DNA from: Actinomycetes bacterium
GTDB lineage: Bacteria; Actinomycetota; CALGFH01
DNA: 15,011 nucleotides
Assembly: GCA_030152105.1 (NCBI GenBank)
Contig: JASLIH010000107.1
Coordinates: 1 to 15,011, forward strand
Reading direction: 5' to 3'
Shown here: positions 1 through 6,113 of the stretch, in pieces
How the letters are laid out: the number at the start of each line of letters is the position of its first letter
Position numbering within the stretch: the first letter of the stretch is position 1
Made by a program: the position numbers and the translations under genes
The notes under the pieces: generated by a model
Databases searched by the model: none
Seen by the model: only the letters and a program-made list of their open reading frames with translations
Told to the model about the DNA's origin: nothing

Positions 1-244
1 CGGGCGCCTGGGCGGGCGCCGCCGCGGCCGGCGGAGCCTCGGTGGCCACCGCCGCCGGCGCCGGTGCGGCCTCGCCGGTGGGGGCGGCCGCCTGGCCGTC
101 GGCCTGCTGGAGCGAGGCCCGGTTGGCGCCCCGCTGCTTGCGGATGGCGACCGACTTGGCCTTGGCCCTGGCGGTGCGCTCGGACTCGCCGGCCGCGATC
201 AGCCGGTCGTAGGTTTCCTGGTCTGGCTGGATGTCATCTGCCAT
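1..244 (-). CDS. Unrecognised protein, N-terminal 81 residues (cut by window edge)
   Basis: The ATG at 244-242 has a GAGG box about 6 bases upstream and lies 16 bases after the cytochrome b stop, so this is very probably the fourth gene of the minus-strand operon. The visible part begins MADDIQPDQETYDRL and continues with a charged, helix-prone stretch rich in Arg and Lys up to about residue 42. From about residue 50 it becomes a low-complexity Ala/Pro/Gly segment that looks like a flexible linker. No membrane helix, cysteine or haem-binding CxxCH is seen before the edge. A split cytochrome b needs a partner carrying its C-terminal helices, and a Rieske or cytochrome c protein is also expected, so one of these could lie beyond the linker. 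That is inference from position only; I do not recognise the family. Confidence 0.7.
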   Translation of the reverse strand, partial: MADDIQPDQETYDRLIAAGESERTARAKAKSVAIRKQRGANRASLQQADGQAAAPTGEAAPAPAAVATEAPPAAAAPAQAP

Positions 245-260
245 CGGAACCTCGTTCCCC

Positions 261-1046
261 CTAGAGCGGCCCCGAGATGCCGCCGTCCTTGCGGATCCGC
301 CAGAAGTGGACGGCCAGGAAGATGGTCGCCACGAACGGCAGCGCCAGGACGTGCAGCACATACCAACGGATGAGTGTCGACGGCCCGATCTCCACCGAGC
401 CGAGCAGCACGAACCGGACCTGGTCCCCGAGCACCGGGGTGTAGCCCATCATGGAGGTGCCGACGGCCACCGCCCAGATGGCCAGCTGGTCCCAGGGCAG
501 CAGGTAGCCGGTGAACGACAGCAGCAGGGTGAGCAGCAGCAGGATCACCCCGACGACCCAGTTGAACTCCCGCGGCGGCTTGTAGGCCCCGTGGTAGAAG
601 ACCCGGGCCATGTGCAGGAACACCGTGAACACCATCAGGTGGGCGGCCCAGCGGTGCATGTTGCGCATCAGCTGCCCGAAGTTCACCGAGGTCGAGAGGG
701 CCTGCATGTCGTTGTAGGCCAGCTCCTGACCCAGCCCGGCCGTCGGCCGGTAGAAGAACATCAGGAAGATGCCGGTGATGGTGAGCAGGATGAACAGGAA
801 GAACGAGAGCCCGCCGAGGCAGAAGGTGTAGGTCAGCTTCAGCCCGTGCCGCTTCACCTTCACCGGGTGCAGGTGGTAGAGCACGTTGTTCATCATGGCC
901 AGGGCGCGGTCCCTGGAGGTGTCGCGGTACCCGGCACGGTAGATCGACCCGGGCCGGAAGATCGACCTCCAGACCTGAGAGTCCCTGGTCTGCTTCCAGA
1001 TCTCGCCCGGCTTTGGTGGCTTGGGCGGCCGAAGCTTCAGCGCCAC
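261..1046 (-). CDS. qcrB: b6-type cytochrome b (N-terminal half of a split cytochrome b)
   Basis: This is the membrane subunit that carries electrons from menaquinol across the bilayer in a bc/b6f-type complex. The 261-residue protein matches cytochrome b6 along most of its length. The haem ligands are His131 (in MHRW) and His145 (LHMAR), 14 apart, and His232 (VLHVLALP) and His247 (VHFWRIRK), 15 apart; the 14/15 spacing is that of b6 rather than mitochondrial cytochrome b. Cys76 in TFCLGG sits where b6 Cys35 binds haem ci covalently. The PPREFNWVVGV and SFTGYLLPWDQ segments and the RIRKDGGISGPL end are also b6-like. A hydrophilic N-terminal extension of about 60 residues precedes the first helix. 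The GTG start has GAGGAG just upstream. The C-terminal cytochrome b domain is absent, as expected for the split form. The role in this organism is inferred from the family. Confidence 0.93.
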   Translation of the reverse strand: MALKLRPPKPPKPGEIWKQTRDSQVWRSIFRPGSIYRAGYRDTSRDRALAMMNNVLYHLHPVKVKRHGLKLTYTFCLGGLSFFLFILLTITGIFLMFFYRPTAGLGQELAYNDMQALSTSVNFGQLMRNMHRWAAHLMVFTVFLHMARVFYHGAYKPPREFNWVVGVILLLLTLLLSFTGYLLPWDQLAIWAVAVGTSMMGYTPVLGDQVRFVLLGSVEIGPSTLIRWYVLHVLALPFVATIFLAVHFWRIRKDGGISGPL

Positions 1047-1074
1047 GCGTTACTCCTCGTTGGAGAGACCAAAC

Positions 1075-1428
1075 CTATCCCTTTGCCGCCGCCTTGCCCT
1101 CGCCAACCCGCGCGTACCACAGGGCGCCGGTGGGGCAGCGGTCGATGCAGATGCCGCAGCGCACGCACTCGTTGTCGTCGATCACGAAGAGGGCGTGCGA
1201 CGACTGGGCCAGGGTCGTGACCTCCTGGCTCTGGCCGTCGGCGACGATGTCCGGGGCCAGCATGTAGATGCAGTCCCAGGGGCAGACGTCCTCACAGGCG
1301 CGGCAGAGGATGCAGAGCTCGGGAGAGAGGGCGATGTGCCGACGGGGCTTGATCCGGTCCTGGAGCCAGTTGGGGTCGACCGTGGCCAGGGTGTAGTCGT
1401 CGTGCATGCTTGGCTTGTTCGGGTTCAC
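1075..1428 (-). CDS. Two-cluster [4Fe-4S] ferredoxin in the cytochrome b operon
   Basis: A 117-residue soluble iron-sulfur protein. Two classical [4Fe-4S] motifs are visible: Cys39-x2-Cys42-x2-Cys45-x3-Cys49-Pro and Cys88-x2-Cys91-x2-Cys94-x3-Cys98-Pro. They are separated by an unusually long loop of about 38 residues, and Cys53 is an extra cysteine after the first motif. There is no signal peptide or membrane helix, so it should sit on the cytoplasmic side. The GTG start at 1428 is supported by GGGAGGA about 7 bases upstream. It lies 21 bases after the stop of the upstream membrane protein and 28 bases before the cytochrome b start, so the three are probably co-transcribed. In architecture it resembles NuoI-like or electron-transfer ferredoxin subunits. 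Whether it feeds the cytochrome b or only shares the operon cannot be decided from sequence. Confidence 0.9.
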   Translation of the reverse strand: MNPNKPSMHDDYTLATVDPNWLQDRIKPRRHIALSPELCILCRACEDVCPWDCIYMLAPDIVADGQSQEVTTLAQSSHALFVIDDNECVRCGICIDRCPTGALWYARVGEGKAAAKG

Positions 1429-1449
1429 CGGTCGATCCTCCCACGCCGC

Positions 1450-1791
1450 CTACTTGTAGCCACCGGTGGCCTCGCGCTTCTCCTCACCGGACGGCAGCGT
1501 TCTGGGGTTCCGCTTGTTGTACAGGTGGACCCCGACACCGAAGGCGGTGAGGGCCAGGCCGTACCAGACGACCACGATCACGTCGCGGATCGCCTGCTGG
1601 GGCAGGTCCAGCTCGCCGAAGCCGTAGGGGACGGTGAAGCGCCCCGTCCACTTGAGCGTGCCGTCGGCGAAGTACAGCCAGTAGGACGGGATCACGGCCA
1701 TGGTGACGAACATTGCCACCCAGATCCCCATGGTGATGAGTGTGAGCTTGATCCAGCGCTCGCCCTCGTCCTTCGGCCGTACCAGCGACAC
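1450..1791 (-). CDS. Small membrane protein, two helices, first gene of the cytochrome b operon
   Basis: I do not recognise this 113-residue protein. It has a short basic/acidic N-terminus (MSLVRPKDEGERW), a membrane helix at about residues 14-36, a polar loop of about 33 residues with aromatic residues, a second helix at about 70-90 (IRDVIVVVWYGLALTAFG), and a charged cytoplasmic-type tail. There are no cysteines and only one histidine, so it is unlikely to bind haem alone. I chose the GTG at 1791-1789 because GGAGG (1803-1799) lies exactly 7 bases upstream. An ATG at 1839 would add 16 residues, but it overlaps the likely -10 box and has no ribosome-binding site. Its place ahead of ferredoxin and cytochrome b suggests an accessory or anchoring subunit of the same complex; this is inference. 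Confidence 0.8.
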   Translation of the reverse strand: MSLVRPKDEGERWIKLTLITMGIWVAMFVTMAVIPSYWLYFADGTLKWTGRFTVPYGFGELDLPQQAIRDVIVVVWYGLALTAFGVGVHLYNKRNPRTLPSGEEKREATGGYK

Positions 1792-1837
1792 GCCAATGCC
1801 TCCACGTCGAGTGACCCGATCGTCCCCCTGCCGTCGC

Positions 1838-1846
1838 ATCCTAGCA
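1838..1846 (-). promoter_or_regulatory. Candidate extended -10 promoter of the cytochrome b operon
   Basis: Read on the minus strand the bases are TGC-TAGGAT, an extended -10 element (TGN followed by TANNNT). Transcription would start near 1831 and leave a leader of about 40 bases before the GTG at 1791. No good -35 hexamer is seen at normal spacing, which an extended -10 can tolerate. The element overlaps the alternative ATG at 1839, which argues against that start. Prediction by eye only. Confidence 0.4.
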
Positions 1847-1873
1847 TTGCATTCGGGTCCTGGCGGCTACACT
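1847..1873 (+). promoter_or_regulatory. Candidate promoter of the cytochrome c maturation operon
   Basis: TTGCAT (1847-1852) and TACACT (1868-1873) resemble -35 and -10 boxes but are only 15 bases apart, shorter than the usual 16-18. The same -10 hexamer, TACACT, appears in the better promoter before the flavoprotein/nuo genes (7392-7397). A start near 1880 would give a leader of about 34 bases before the ATG at 1914. It lies back to back with the minus-strand promoter, so the two respiratory operons may share control. Confidence 0.35.
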
Positions 1874-1913
1874 CGAAGGCCGGGTCCCAGCTGTCGAGCA
1901 CGCCGAGGTCGCC

Positions 1914-2516
1914 ATGTCGCGCCGCACCACCTTGACCGTGGTGGCCGTGGTCGTGGCGGCGGCCGTGGTCGCCCTGGTCGTGCTGGCCGGAGGCGGCGGG
2001 ACCGGCCTGGCTCCCGAGGCCGGCACCGGGCAGGTGGAGGAGGTCAGCCCGGGTGTCGCCGTGGTCCCCGACGGCCAGCGCCAGCCCCTTCCCGCGTTCA
2101 CCGGCAGGACCCTCGACAACCACGAGATCGACCTGGCCAGCCTGCGGGGCCGTCCCCTGGTGCTGAACTTCTGGGCGTCGTGGTGCGGGCCCTGCCGGGC
2201 CGAGCAGGAGGGCCTGGAGCTGGCCAGCAAGGCCCTGGCCGGCCGGGACGTCCGCATGGTCGGGGTCAACATCCGCGACGACCAGGGCGCCGCCACCTCC
2301 TACCTGGAGGAGTTCGGCGTCGGCTACCCGTCGCTGTTCGACCGGCCGGCCGTGCTCCCGGCCCGCCTCGGCGCCCTCGGCCCCCAGGCCCCGCCCTACA
2401 CCCTGGTCGTCGACGCCAAGGGCCGGATCGCGGCCAGGGTGTTCGGGGCCCTGCCCGGCGACCGGCCCGAACGCCAGGCCGCCCTGCTCACCGACCTGGT
2501 CGAGCGGGTGACGTAG
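1914..2516 (+). CDS. resA: ResA/TlpA-like membrane-anchored thioredoxin
   Basis: This is a thiol-disulfide oxidoreductase that would keep the haem-binding cysteines of apocytochrome c reduced outside the membrane. The 200-residue protein has an N-terminal signal anchor (about residues 7-26, Val/Ala-rich). A spacer of about 30 residues follows, then a thioredoxin fold with the redox motif WCGPC (Cys91, Cys94) after the FWAS strand, and a cis-proline at about residue 161 in the APPYTLVVD segment. Length and layout fit ResA/CcmG/TlpA. The ATG has a GAGG box 5 bases upstream. It abuts ccdA, its expected electron donor, with no gap, and resB and ccsA follow, which fixes the role as cytochrome c maturation by System II. 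A general TlpA role is a less likely alternative. Confidence 0.9.
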   Translation: MSRRTTLTVVAVVVAAAVVALVVLAGGGGTGLAPEAGTGQVEEVSPGVAVVPDGQRQPLPAFTGRTLDNHEIDLASLRGRPLVLNFWASWCGPCRAEQEGLELASKALAGRDVRMVGVNIRDDQGAATSYLEEFGVGYPSLFDRPAVLPARLGALGPQAPPYTLVVDAKGRIAARVFGALPGDRPERQAALLTDLVERVT

Positions 2517-3290
2517 GTGAACTGGGCCGAGCGGGCGCAGCAGATCGTGGTCAACGGCAACGTCGTCGTCGCCCTGGCCGTGGCCGCCCTGGCCGGGTTC
2601 GTGTCGTTCGCCTCGCCGTGCGTGCTGCCGCTGGTACCCGGCTACCTCTCCTACATGTCCGGGGTGAGCGGCCAGGACCTCGAGCAGCGGGGCGACCGCC
2701 GGGCCGGCCGGGTGGTGGCCGGGGCGGCGCTGTTCGTGCTCGGGTTCTCGATCGTGTTCGTGGCCCTCGGGGCGGCCCTGGGGGCGGTCACCTCCTGGCT
2801 GGTGCTGAACCGGAACCTGGTCACCCGGGTCGCCGGGGTGCTGGTGATCGTCATGGGCCTGTTCCTGGCCGGGGTCATCAAGCCCGGCTTCCTGTACCGG
2901 GAGCGGCGCCTGCGGGCCGACAAGGTCCCCGGCGGGCTGGCCGGGGCCCTGCCGCTTGGCATGGTGTTCGGGCTCGGCTGGACGCCCTGCATCGGCCCGA
3001 CCCTCGGCGCCGTGCTCGGGCTGGCCACCGTCGGCGGGGGCGGGGCCCGCCGGGGGGCGCTGCTGCTGTTCGCCTACTCGGTCGGGCTGGGCGTGCCGTT
3101 CCTGGTCGCCGCCCTCGGCTTCCGGCGGGCGCTTGGCCGGTTCCCGGCCCTGCGGGCCCGCTTCCGGTTGTTCGAGCTGGCCGGGGGCGGGATGCTGGTG
3201 GTGATCGGCCTGCTGCTGCTCACCGGCCTCTGGGACACCCTGCTGACCCAGCTCAAGGTCTGGTCCGGGTCGATCACTCTGCCCCTGTAG
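2517..3290 (+). CDS. ccdA: CcdA thiol-disulfide transporter
   Basis: CcdA moves reducing equivalents from cytoplasmic thioredoxin across the membrane to ResA. The 257-residue protein has about six hydrophobic helices. It also has the two family cysteines: Cys35 in the SFASPCVLPLVPGY motif of the first helix and Cys158 in the GWTPCIGPTLG motif of the fourth. Both are followed by the helix-breaking prolines typical of the DsbD/CcdA family. The GTG start immediately follows the resA stop (TAG then GTG) and has no clear ribosome-binding site, so translation is probably coupled to resA. A short charged N-terminus precedes the first helix. Length is normal for CcdA; full-length DsbD is excluded because no periplasmic domains are present. 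Confidence 0.93.
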   Translation: MNWAERAQQIVVNGNVVVALAVAALAGFVSFASPCVLPLVPGYLSYMSGVSGQDLEQRGDRRAGRVVAGAALFVLGFSIVFVALGAALGAVTSWLVLNRNLVTRVAGVLVIVMGLFLAGVIKPGFLYRERRLRADKVPGGLAGALPLGMVFGLGWTPCIGPTLGAVLGLATVGGGGARRGALLLFAYSVGLGVPFLVAALGFRRALGRFPALRARFRLFELAGGGMLVVIGLLLLTGLWDTLLTQLKVWSGSITLPL

Positions 3291-3303
3291 CGAGGTACCG
3301 TCC

Positions 3304-4860
3304 TTGGCCGTCGAGCTCCGTCCCCCCGCCGCCCGCCCCGACCGGCCGCCGCGCCGGCCCGGCCTTGGCGACACCCTGCGCCAGGCCTGGCGCGAGTACC
3401 GCTCCATGCGGACCGCCCTGGTCCTGCTGGTGGTGCTGGCCGCGGCCTCGATCCTGGGCAGCCTGTTCCCCCAGGAGGGCCTCAGCCCCCAGCGGGTCGA
3501 CCAGTACTTCACCGACCACCCGGCCCTGGCCCCGGTGCTAGAGCGCCTTGGCATGTTCGACGTCTTCGGCTCGGCCTGGTACATGGCCATCTACCTGGCC
3601 CTGCTCGGGGCCCTGGTCGCCTGCCTCGTCCCGCGGACCCGGGCCCTGGTCAGGGTGCTCCGCTCCCGGCCGCCCCGGGGCGGCGACCTGGCCCGCTACC
3701 GCACCCGGGCCAGCTTCCAGACCCCGGCCGCCCCCGACCAGGCCATGGCCGCGGCCCGCCGGGTCCTGCGCCGCAACCGCTTCCGCCTGGCCAGCCATGA
3801 GGGGGAGCTGGCCGGGGAGAAGGGGTTCCTGCGCGAGGCGGCCAGCATGCTGTTCCACGTGTCGCTGCTGGTGCTGCTGATCGGGCTGGCCTACGGCAAG
3901 GGCTACGGGTACCGGGGCCAGGCGGCCATCGTCGAGGGCGAGACCTGGGCCAACGCCCGGGTCGGCTACGACAGCTTCAGCCCGGGCCGCTTCTTCGGCC
4001 CCGAGCGCCTGGCCCCGTTCCAGCTCCGGCTGGACGACTTCACCAACTCCTTCTACCCCAACAACACCCCGCGCGAGTTCGCCTCCCAGGTGACCGCCCT
4101 CGACCTGGACGGCCGCAAGCTCCAGTCCCAGCGGGTCGCCCCCAACCGGCCCATGACCGTGGACGGGGTGCGGGTCTTCCAGTCCGACTACGGCTATGTC
4201 CCGGTGGTCCGGGTGCAGGGCAAGGACGGGAAGGACCTGGTCGCCGCCCAGGAGGTCCTGACCCTGCGCGACCCGGCCTCGGAGTGGTCGACCGGGGCGG
4301 TCCGGGTGACCAGGGCCAGCCCCCAGGTCGGCCTGGAGCTGACCATGTTCACTGGCCTGGAGACGGCCCCGAACTGCCCGGGCGGGGCGCCGTTCTGCAA
4401 CGACCCCCGGCTGGTCCGGCCGGTGCTTGTGGTGCTGGCCTACCAGGGCGACCTCCAGGCGAACCGGGCCCAGAGCGTGTTCACCCTCGACCGCTCCCGG
4501 CTGGAGCTGCTCGGCGACCGGCCGCTGCTGCTGGGGCCCGGCCAGTCCAGGAAGCTGGCCAACGGCATGGTGGTGTCGTTCACCGGCCTCAAGCAGTACA
4601 GCGTGTTCACCCTGGCCCGGGACCCGGGAGTGCCGGTGGTGGCCGTCGCCGCCGGGCTGCTGCTCCTGGGTCTGGTCCCGTCGCTGTACGTGACCAGGCG
4701 CCGGGTCTGGGTCCGGGCCGCCCCGGACGGGGCCGGCGGCACCCGGGTCGAGCTGGCCGGCCTCGCCCTCCAGGGCAAGGCCGCCTTCGAGGGCGAGCTG
4801 GCCCGGCTCGCCCAGCAGGTCCAACGCGGTACCCTTGACCCTCCGGACCACTCCCCGTAG
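3304..4860 (+). CDS. resB: ResB, cytochrome c biogenesis (System II) protein
   Basis: ResB (Ccs1) pairs with CcsA to export haem and attach it to apocytochrome c. The 518-residue protein shows three N-terminal membrane segments: about 37-55, 92-110 and 182-198, the last containing His185 in FHVSLLVLLIG. A large extracytoplasmic domain of about 240 residues follows, with the family stretch PNRPMTVDGVRVFQSDYG (280-297). A last membrane helix at about 443-464 leads into a cytoplasmic tail of about 50 residues. The extracytoplasmic domain has Cys358 and Cys365, which could form a disulfide; I do not know these as family residues. The start is TTG at 3304 with AGG about 9 bases upstream, 13 bases after ccdA; another nearby start is possible. 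It is followed after 10 bases by ccsA. Confidence 0.92.
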   Translation: MAVELRPPAARPDRPPRRPGLGDTLRQAWREYRSMRTALVLLVVLAAASILGSLFPQEGLSPQRVDQYFTDHPALAPVLERLGMFDVFGSAWYMAIYLALLGALVACLVPRTRALVRVLRSRPPRGGDLARYRTRASFQTPAAPDQAMAAARRVLRRNRFRLASHEGELAGEKGFLREAASMLFHVSLLVLLIGLAYGKGYGYRGQAAIVEGETWANARVGYDSFSPGRFFGPERLAPFQLRLDDFTNSFYPNNTPREFASQVTALDLDGRKLQSQRVAPNRPMTVDGVRVFQSDYGYVPVVRVQGKDGKDLVAAQEVLTLRDPASEWSTGAVRVTRASPQVGLELTMFTGLETAPNCPGGAPFCNDPRLVRPVLVVLAYQGDLQANRAQSVFTLDRSRLELLGDRPLLLGPGQSRKLANGMVVSFTGLKQYSVFTLARDPGVPVVAVAAGLLLLGLVPSLYVTRRRVWVRAAPDGAGGTRVELAGLALQGKAAFEGELARLAQQVQRGTLDPPDHSP

Positions 4861-4870
4861 GAGATCGTCC

Positions 4871-5794
4871 ATGTCGCCGGCCGACCTGGCCACCACCTCC
4901 GACACCCTGGCCTGGCTGGCCGTGCTCAGCTATGTGGTGGCGGCCACGCTGTTCGGGCTCGACTTCGCCTACCGGCTGCGCTGGCTCGGGGTGGCCGGGC
5001 TGACCGTGACCGTCGCCGGGCTGGCCGCCAACATCGGCGCGGCCGTGACCCGGGGCCTGGCGGTCGGCCGGGTGCCGTGGGGCAACATGTACGAGTTCTC
5101 GATCATCGTCGGGATCGTCACCGTGTCCGGGTTCCTGATCTGGGTCGCCCGCCGCCCCGAGATCCGCCCCCTCGGCGTGTTCGTGCTCCTCCCGGCCGTG
5201 CTCGCCATGGCCCTGGGCGGCCTGGTGTTCCGGGTCCCGGCCGGCCCGTTGGTCCCGGCCCTCAACTCCCGCTGGATCGTGATCCACGTGGCCGCGGCCA
5301 TCACCGGCTCCTCGGTCCTGTGCCTGGCCGCCGTGTTCAGCATCCTGTACCTGGTCAAGGAGCGGTTCGAGCGCCGCCAGCGCCCCCCGGCCCCGCCCCT
5401 GGTCGCCGGGGCGGCCCAGACCGCCGACCGGGTCGAGGTCGACCAGGCGGTGGCCCGCCACGCGACCGTCTGGGACCGGATGCCGTCGGCCGACACCCTG
5501 GACCACCTGGCCTACCGGACGGCCGCCTTCGGCTTCCCCATCTGGACCTTCGCCATCATCGCCGGGGCCATCTGGGCCCAGGCCGCCTGGGGCCGCTACT
5601 GGGGCTGGGACCCCAAGGAGACCTGGTCGTTCATCTCCTGGACGGTGTTCGCCGCCTACCTGCACGCCAGAGCCACCGCCGGCTGGCGCGGCCGCCGCGC
5701 CGCCTGGCTGGCGATCATCGGCCTGGCCACCCTGCTGTTCAACTTCTACGCGGTCAACACCGTCATCGTCGGCCTCCACAGCTACGGCGGGTAG
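4871..5794 (+). CDS. ccsA: CcsA/ResC, cytochrome c haem-lyase subunit
   Basis: CcsA is the haem-handling membrane subunit of the System II cytochrome c synthase. The 307-residue protein has about eight helices and the tryptophan-rich haem-binding motif WGRYWGWDPKETW at about 240-252. Candidate haem-ligand histidines are His139 (WIVIHV), His212, His265 (YLHAR) and His303 (GLHSYG), and the N-terminal PWGNMYEFS motif is at 69-77. I start it at the ATG at 4871 because AGGAG (4859-4863), overlapping the resB stop, lies 7 bases upstream. An in-frame ATG at 4835 would overlap the resB end and has no comparable box. A hydrophilic loop at about 165-210 separates the two halves. It is the last gene of the operon and is followed by a strong hairpin. 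Confidence 0.94.
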   Translation: MSPADLATTSDTLAWLAVLSYVVAATLFGLDFAYRLRWLGVAGLTVTVAGLAANIGAAVTRGLAVGRVPWGNMYEFSIIVGIVTVSGFLIWVARRPEIRPLGVFVLLPAVLAMALGGLVFRVPAGPLVPALNSRWIVIHVAAAITGSSVLCLAAVFSILYLVKERFERRQRPPAPPLVAGAAQTADRVEVDQAVARHATVWDRMPSADTLDHLAYRTAAFGFPIWTFAIIAGAIWAQAAWGRYWGWDPKETWSFISWTVFAAYLHARATAGWRGRRAAWLAIIGLATLLFNFYAVNTVIVGLHSYGG

Positions 5795-5808
5795 CTCCCG
5801 GAGATGAC

Positions 5809-5840
5809 GACGCCCCCGACCCTATGGGTTCGGGGGCGTC
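5809..5840. terminator. Hairpin terminator between convergent genes
   Basis: An 11-bp perfect stem (GACGCCCCCGA, 5809-5819, with its complement at 5830-5840) is extended by CCC/GGG across a single bulged T, leaving a TAT loop. It begins 14 bases after the ccsA stop and lies 28 bases past the stop of the minus-strand small gene. It can therefore serve both directions. No T-run follows on either strand, which is common in high-GC genomes. Termination is inferred from position and stem strength. Confidence 0.75.
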
Positions 5841-5867
5841 AGCCGCCTGGTTCGCCGCCTGGCGGGC

Positions 5868-5993
5868 TCATCGCCTGGGGCGACGCTGCTCGCGGAGGCG
5901 GCGGCGGGCGACCCGCTGCTCCCTGGCCTGCTCGGCCTGGGCGAGCAGCTCGGCCTGGCGGGCCCGGGCGACCTGGTAGGTCATGGACAGCAT
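5868..5993 (-). CDS. Small basic helical protein, 41 residues
   Basis: I do not recognise a named family. The ATG at 5993-5991 is preceded by a perfect AGGAGG (6006-6001) with an ideal 7-base spacer, better than most genes in this window, and the frame closes at TGA after 41 codons. The protein starts MLSMTYQVARARQ and continues as an Ala/Gln/Glu/Arg-rich stretch that should form one amphipathic helix. It ends in an Arg-rich tail, with roughly 12 Arg in the last 20 residues. There is no membrane segment, cysteine or signal peptide. The very basic end suggests contact with nucleic acid or with acidic lipids or proteins; this is a guess. It faces ccsA across a shared terminator and lies divergent to the Lrp-type regulator. 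A longer open frame in another register (6057-5839) is Pro/Gly-rich shadow. Confidence 0.65.
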   Translation of the reverse strand: MLSMTYQVARARQAELLAQAEQAREQRVARRRLREQRRPRR

Positions 5994-6052
5994 GCTCAAC
6001 CCTCCTCTGGGCACCATGAAGCTTGCCGCCGGGGTACGATGCCTCCCCGAGG

Positions 6053-6081
6053 CTCACTTCGGTGTTCTATTCGGCTATAGT
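6053..6081 (+). promoter_or_regulatory. Candidate promoter of the Lrp-type regulator and menG
   Basis: TATAGT (6076-6081) fits a -10 box and stands in an AT-rich patch (about 6059-6125), conspicuous in this GC-rich sequence. The hexamer 17 bases upstream, CTCACT (6053-6058), is a poor -35 box. Transcription from about 6088 would leave a leader of about 26 bases with GGGG (6103-6106) 7 bases before the GTG at 6114. Confidence 0.35.
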
Positions 6082-6090
6082 GGCAGTATA
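6076..6090. promoter_or_regulatory. Possible operator, 15-bp imperfect palindrome
   Basis: TATAGTGGCAGTATA has matching TATA ends around a 7-base centre and covers the candidate -10 box. Lrp/AsnC proteins often bind imperfect palindromes of about 15 bp and repress their own genes, so this may be an autoregulatory site. The minus-strand reading contains TATACT, which could equally be a -10 box for the divergent small gene. Both uses are inferred. Confidence 0.3.
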
Positions 6091-6113
6091 CCCTAATGAA
6101 TCGGGGCTAGCTA

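Noticed and set aside
231..1220. A 329-codon plus-strand open frame over the cytochrome b and ferredoxin genes
   Set aside because: It mirrors a cytochrome b with all haem ligands on the other strand, and its own product is low-complexity His/Gln/Pro/Arg sequence.
1692..3590. A 632-codon minus-strand open frame opposite the resA/ccdA genes, with similar long minus-strand frames at 3538-4905 and 4607-5779 opposite resB and ccsA
   Set aside because: The genes on the plus strand carry clear motifs (WCGPC, SPCVLP, the WGWDPKETW region). The opposite frames are Gly/Gln/His/Pro-rich shadows.
4835..4870. Upstream ATG for ccsA at 4835
   Set aside because: It would overlap the end of resB and has no ribosome-binding site. 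The ATG at 4871 has AGGAG at 7 bases, and the protein then starts normally.
5839..6057. 72-codon minus-strand frame overlapping the small gene
   Set aside because: It is Pro/Gly-rich, has no ribosome-binding site, and competes with a frame that has AGGAGG at ideal spacing.
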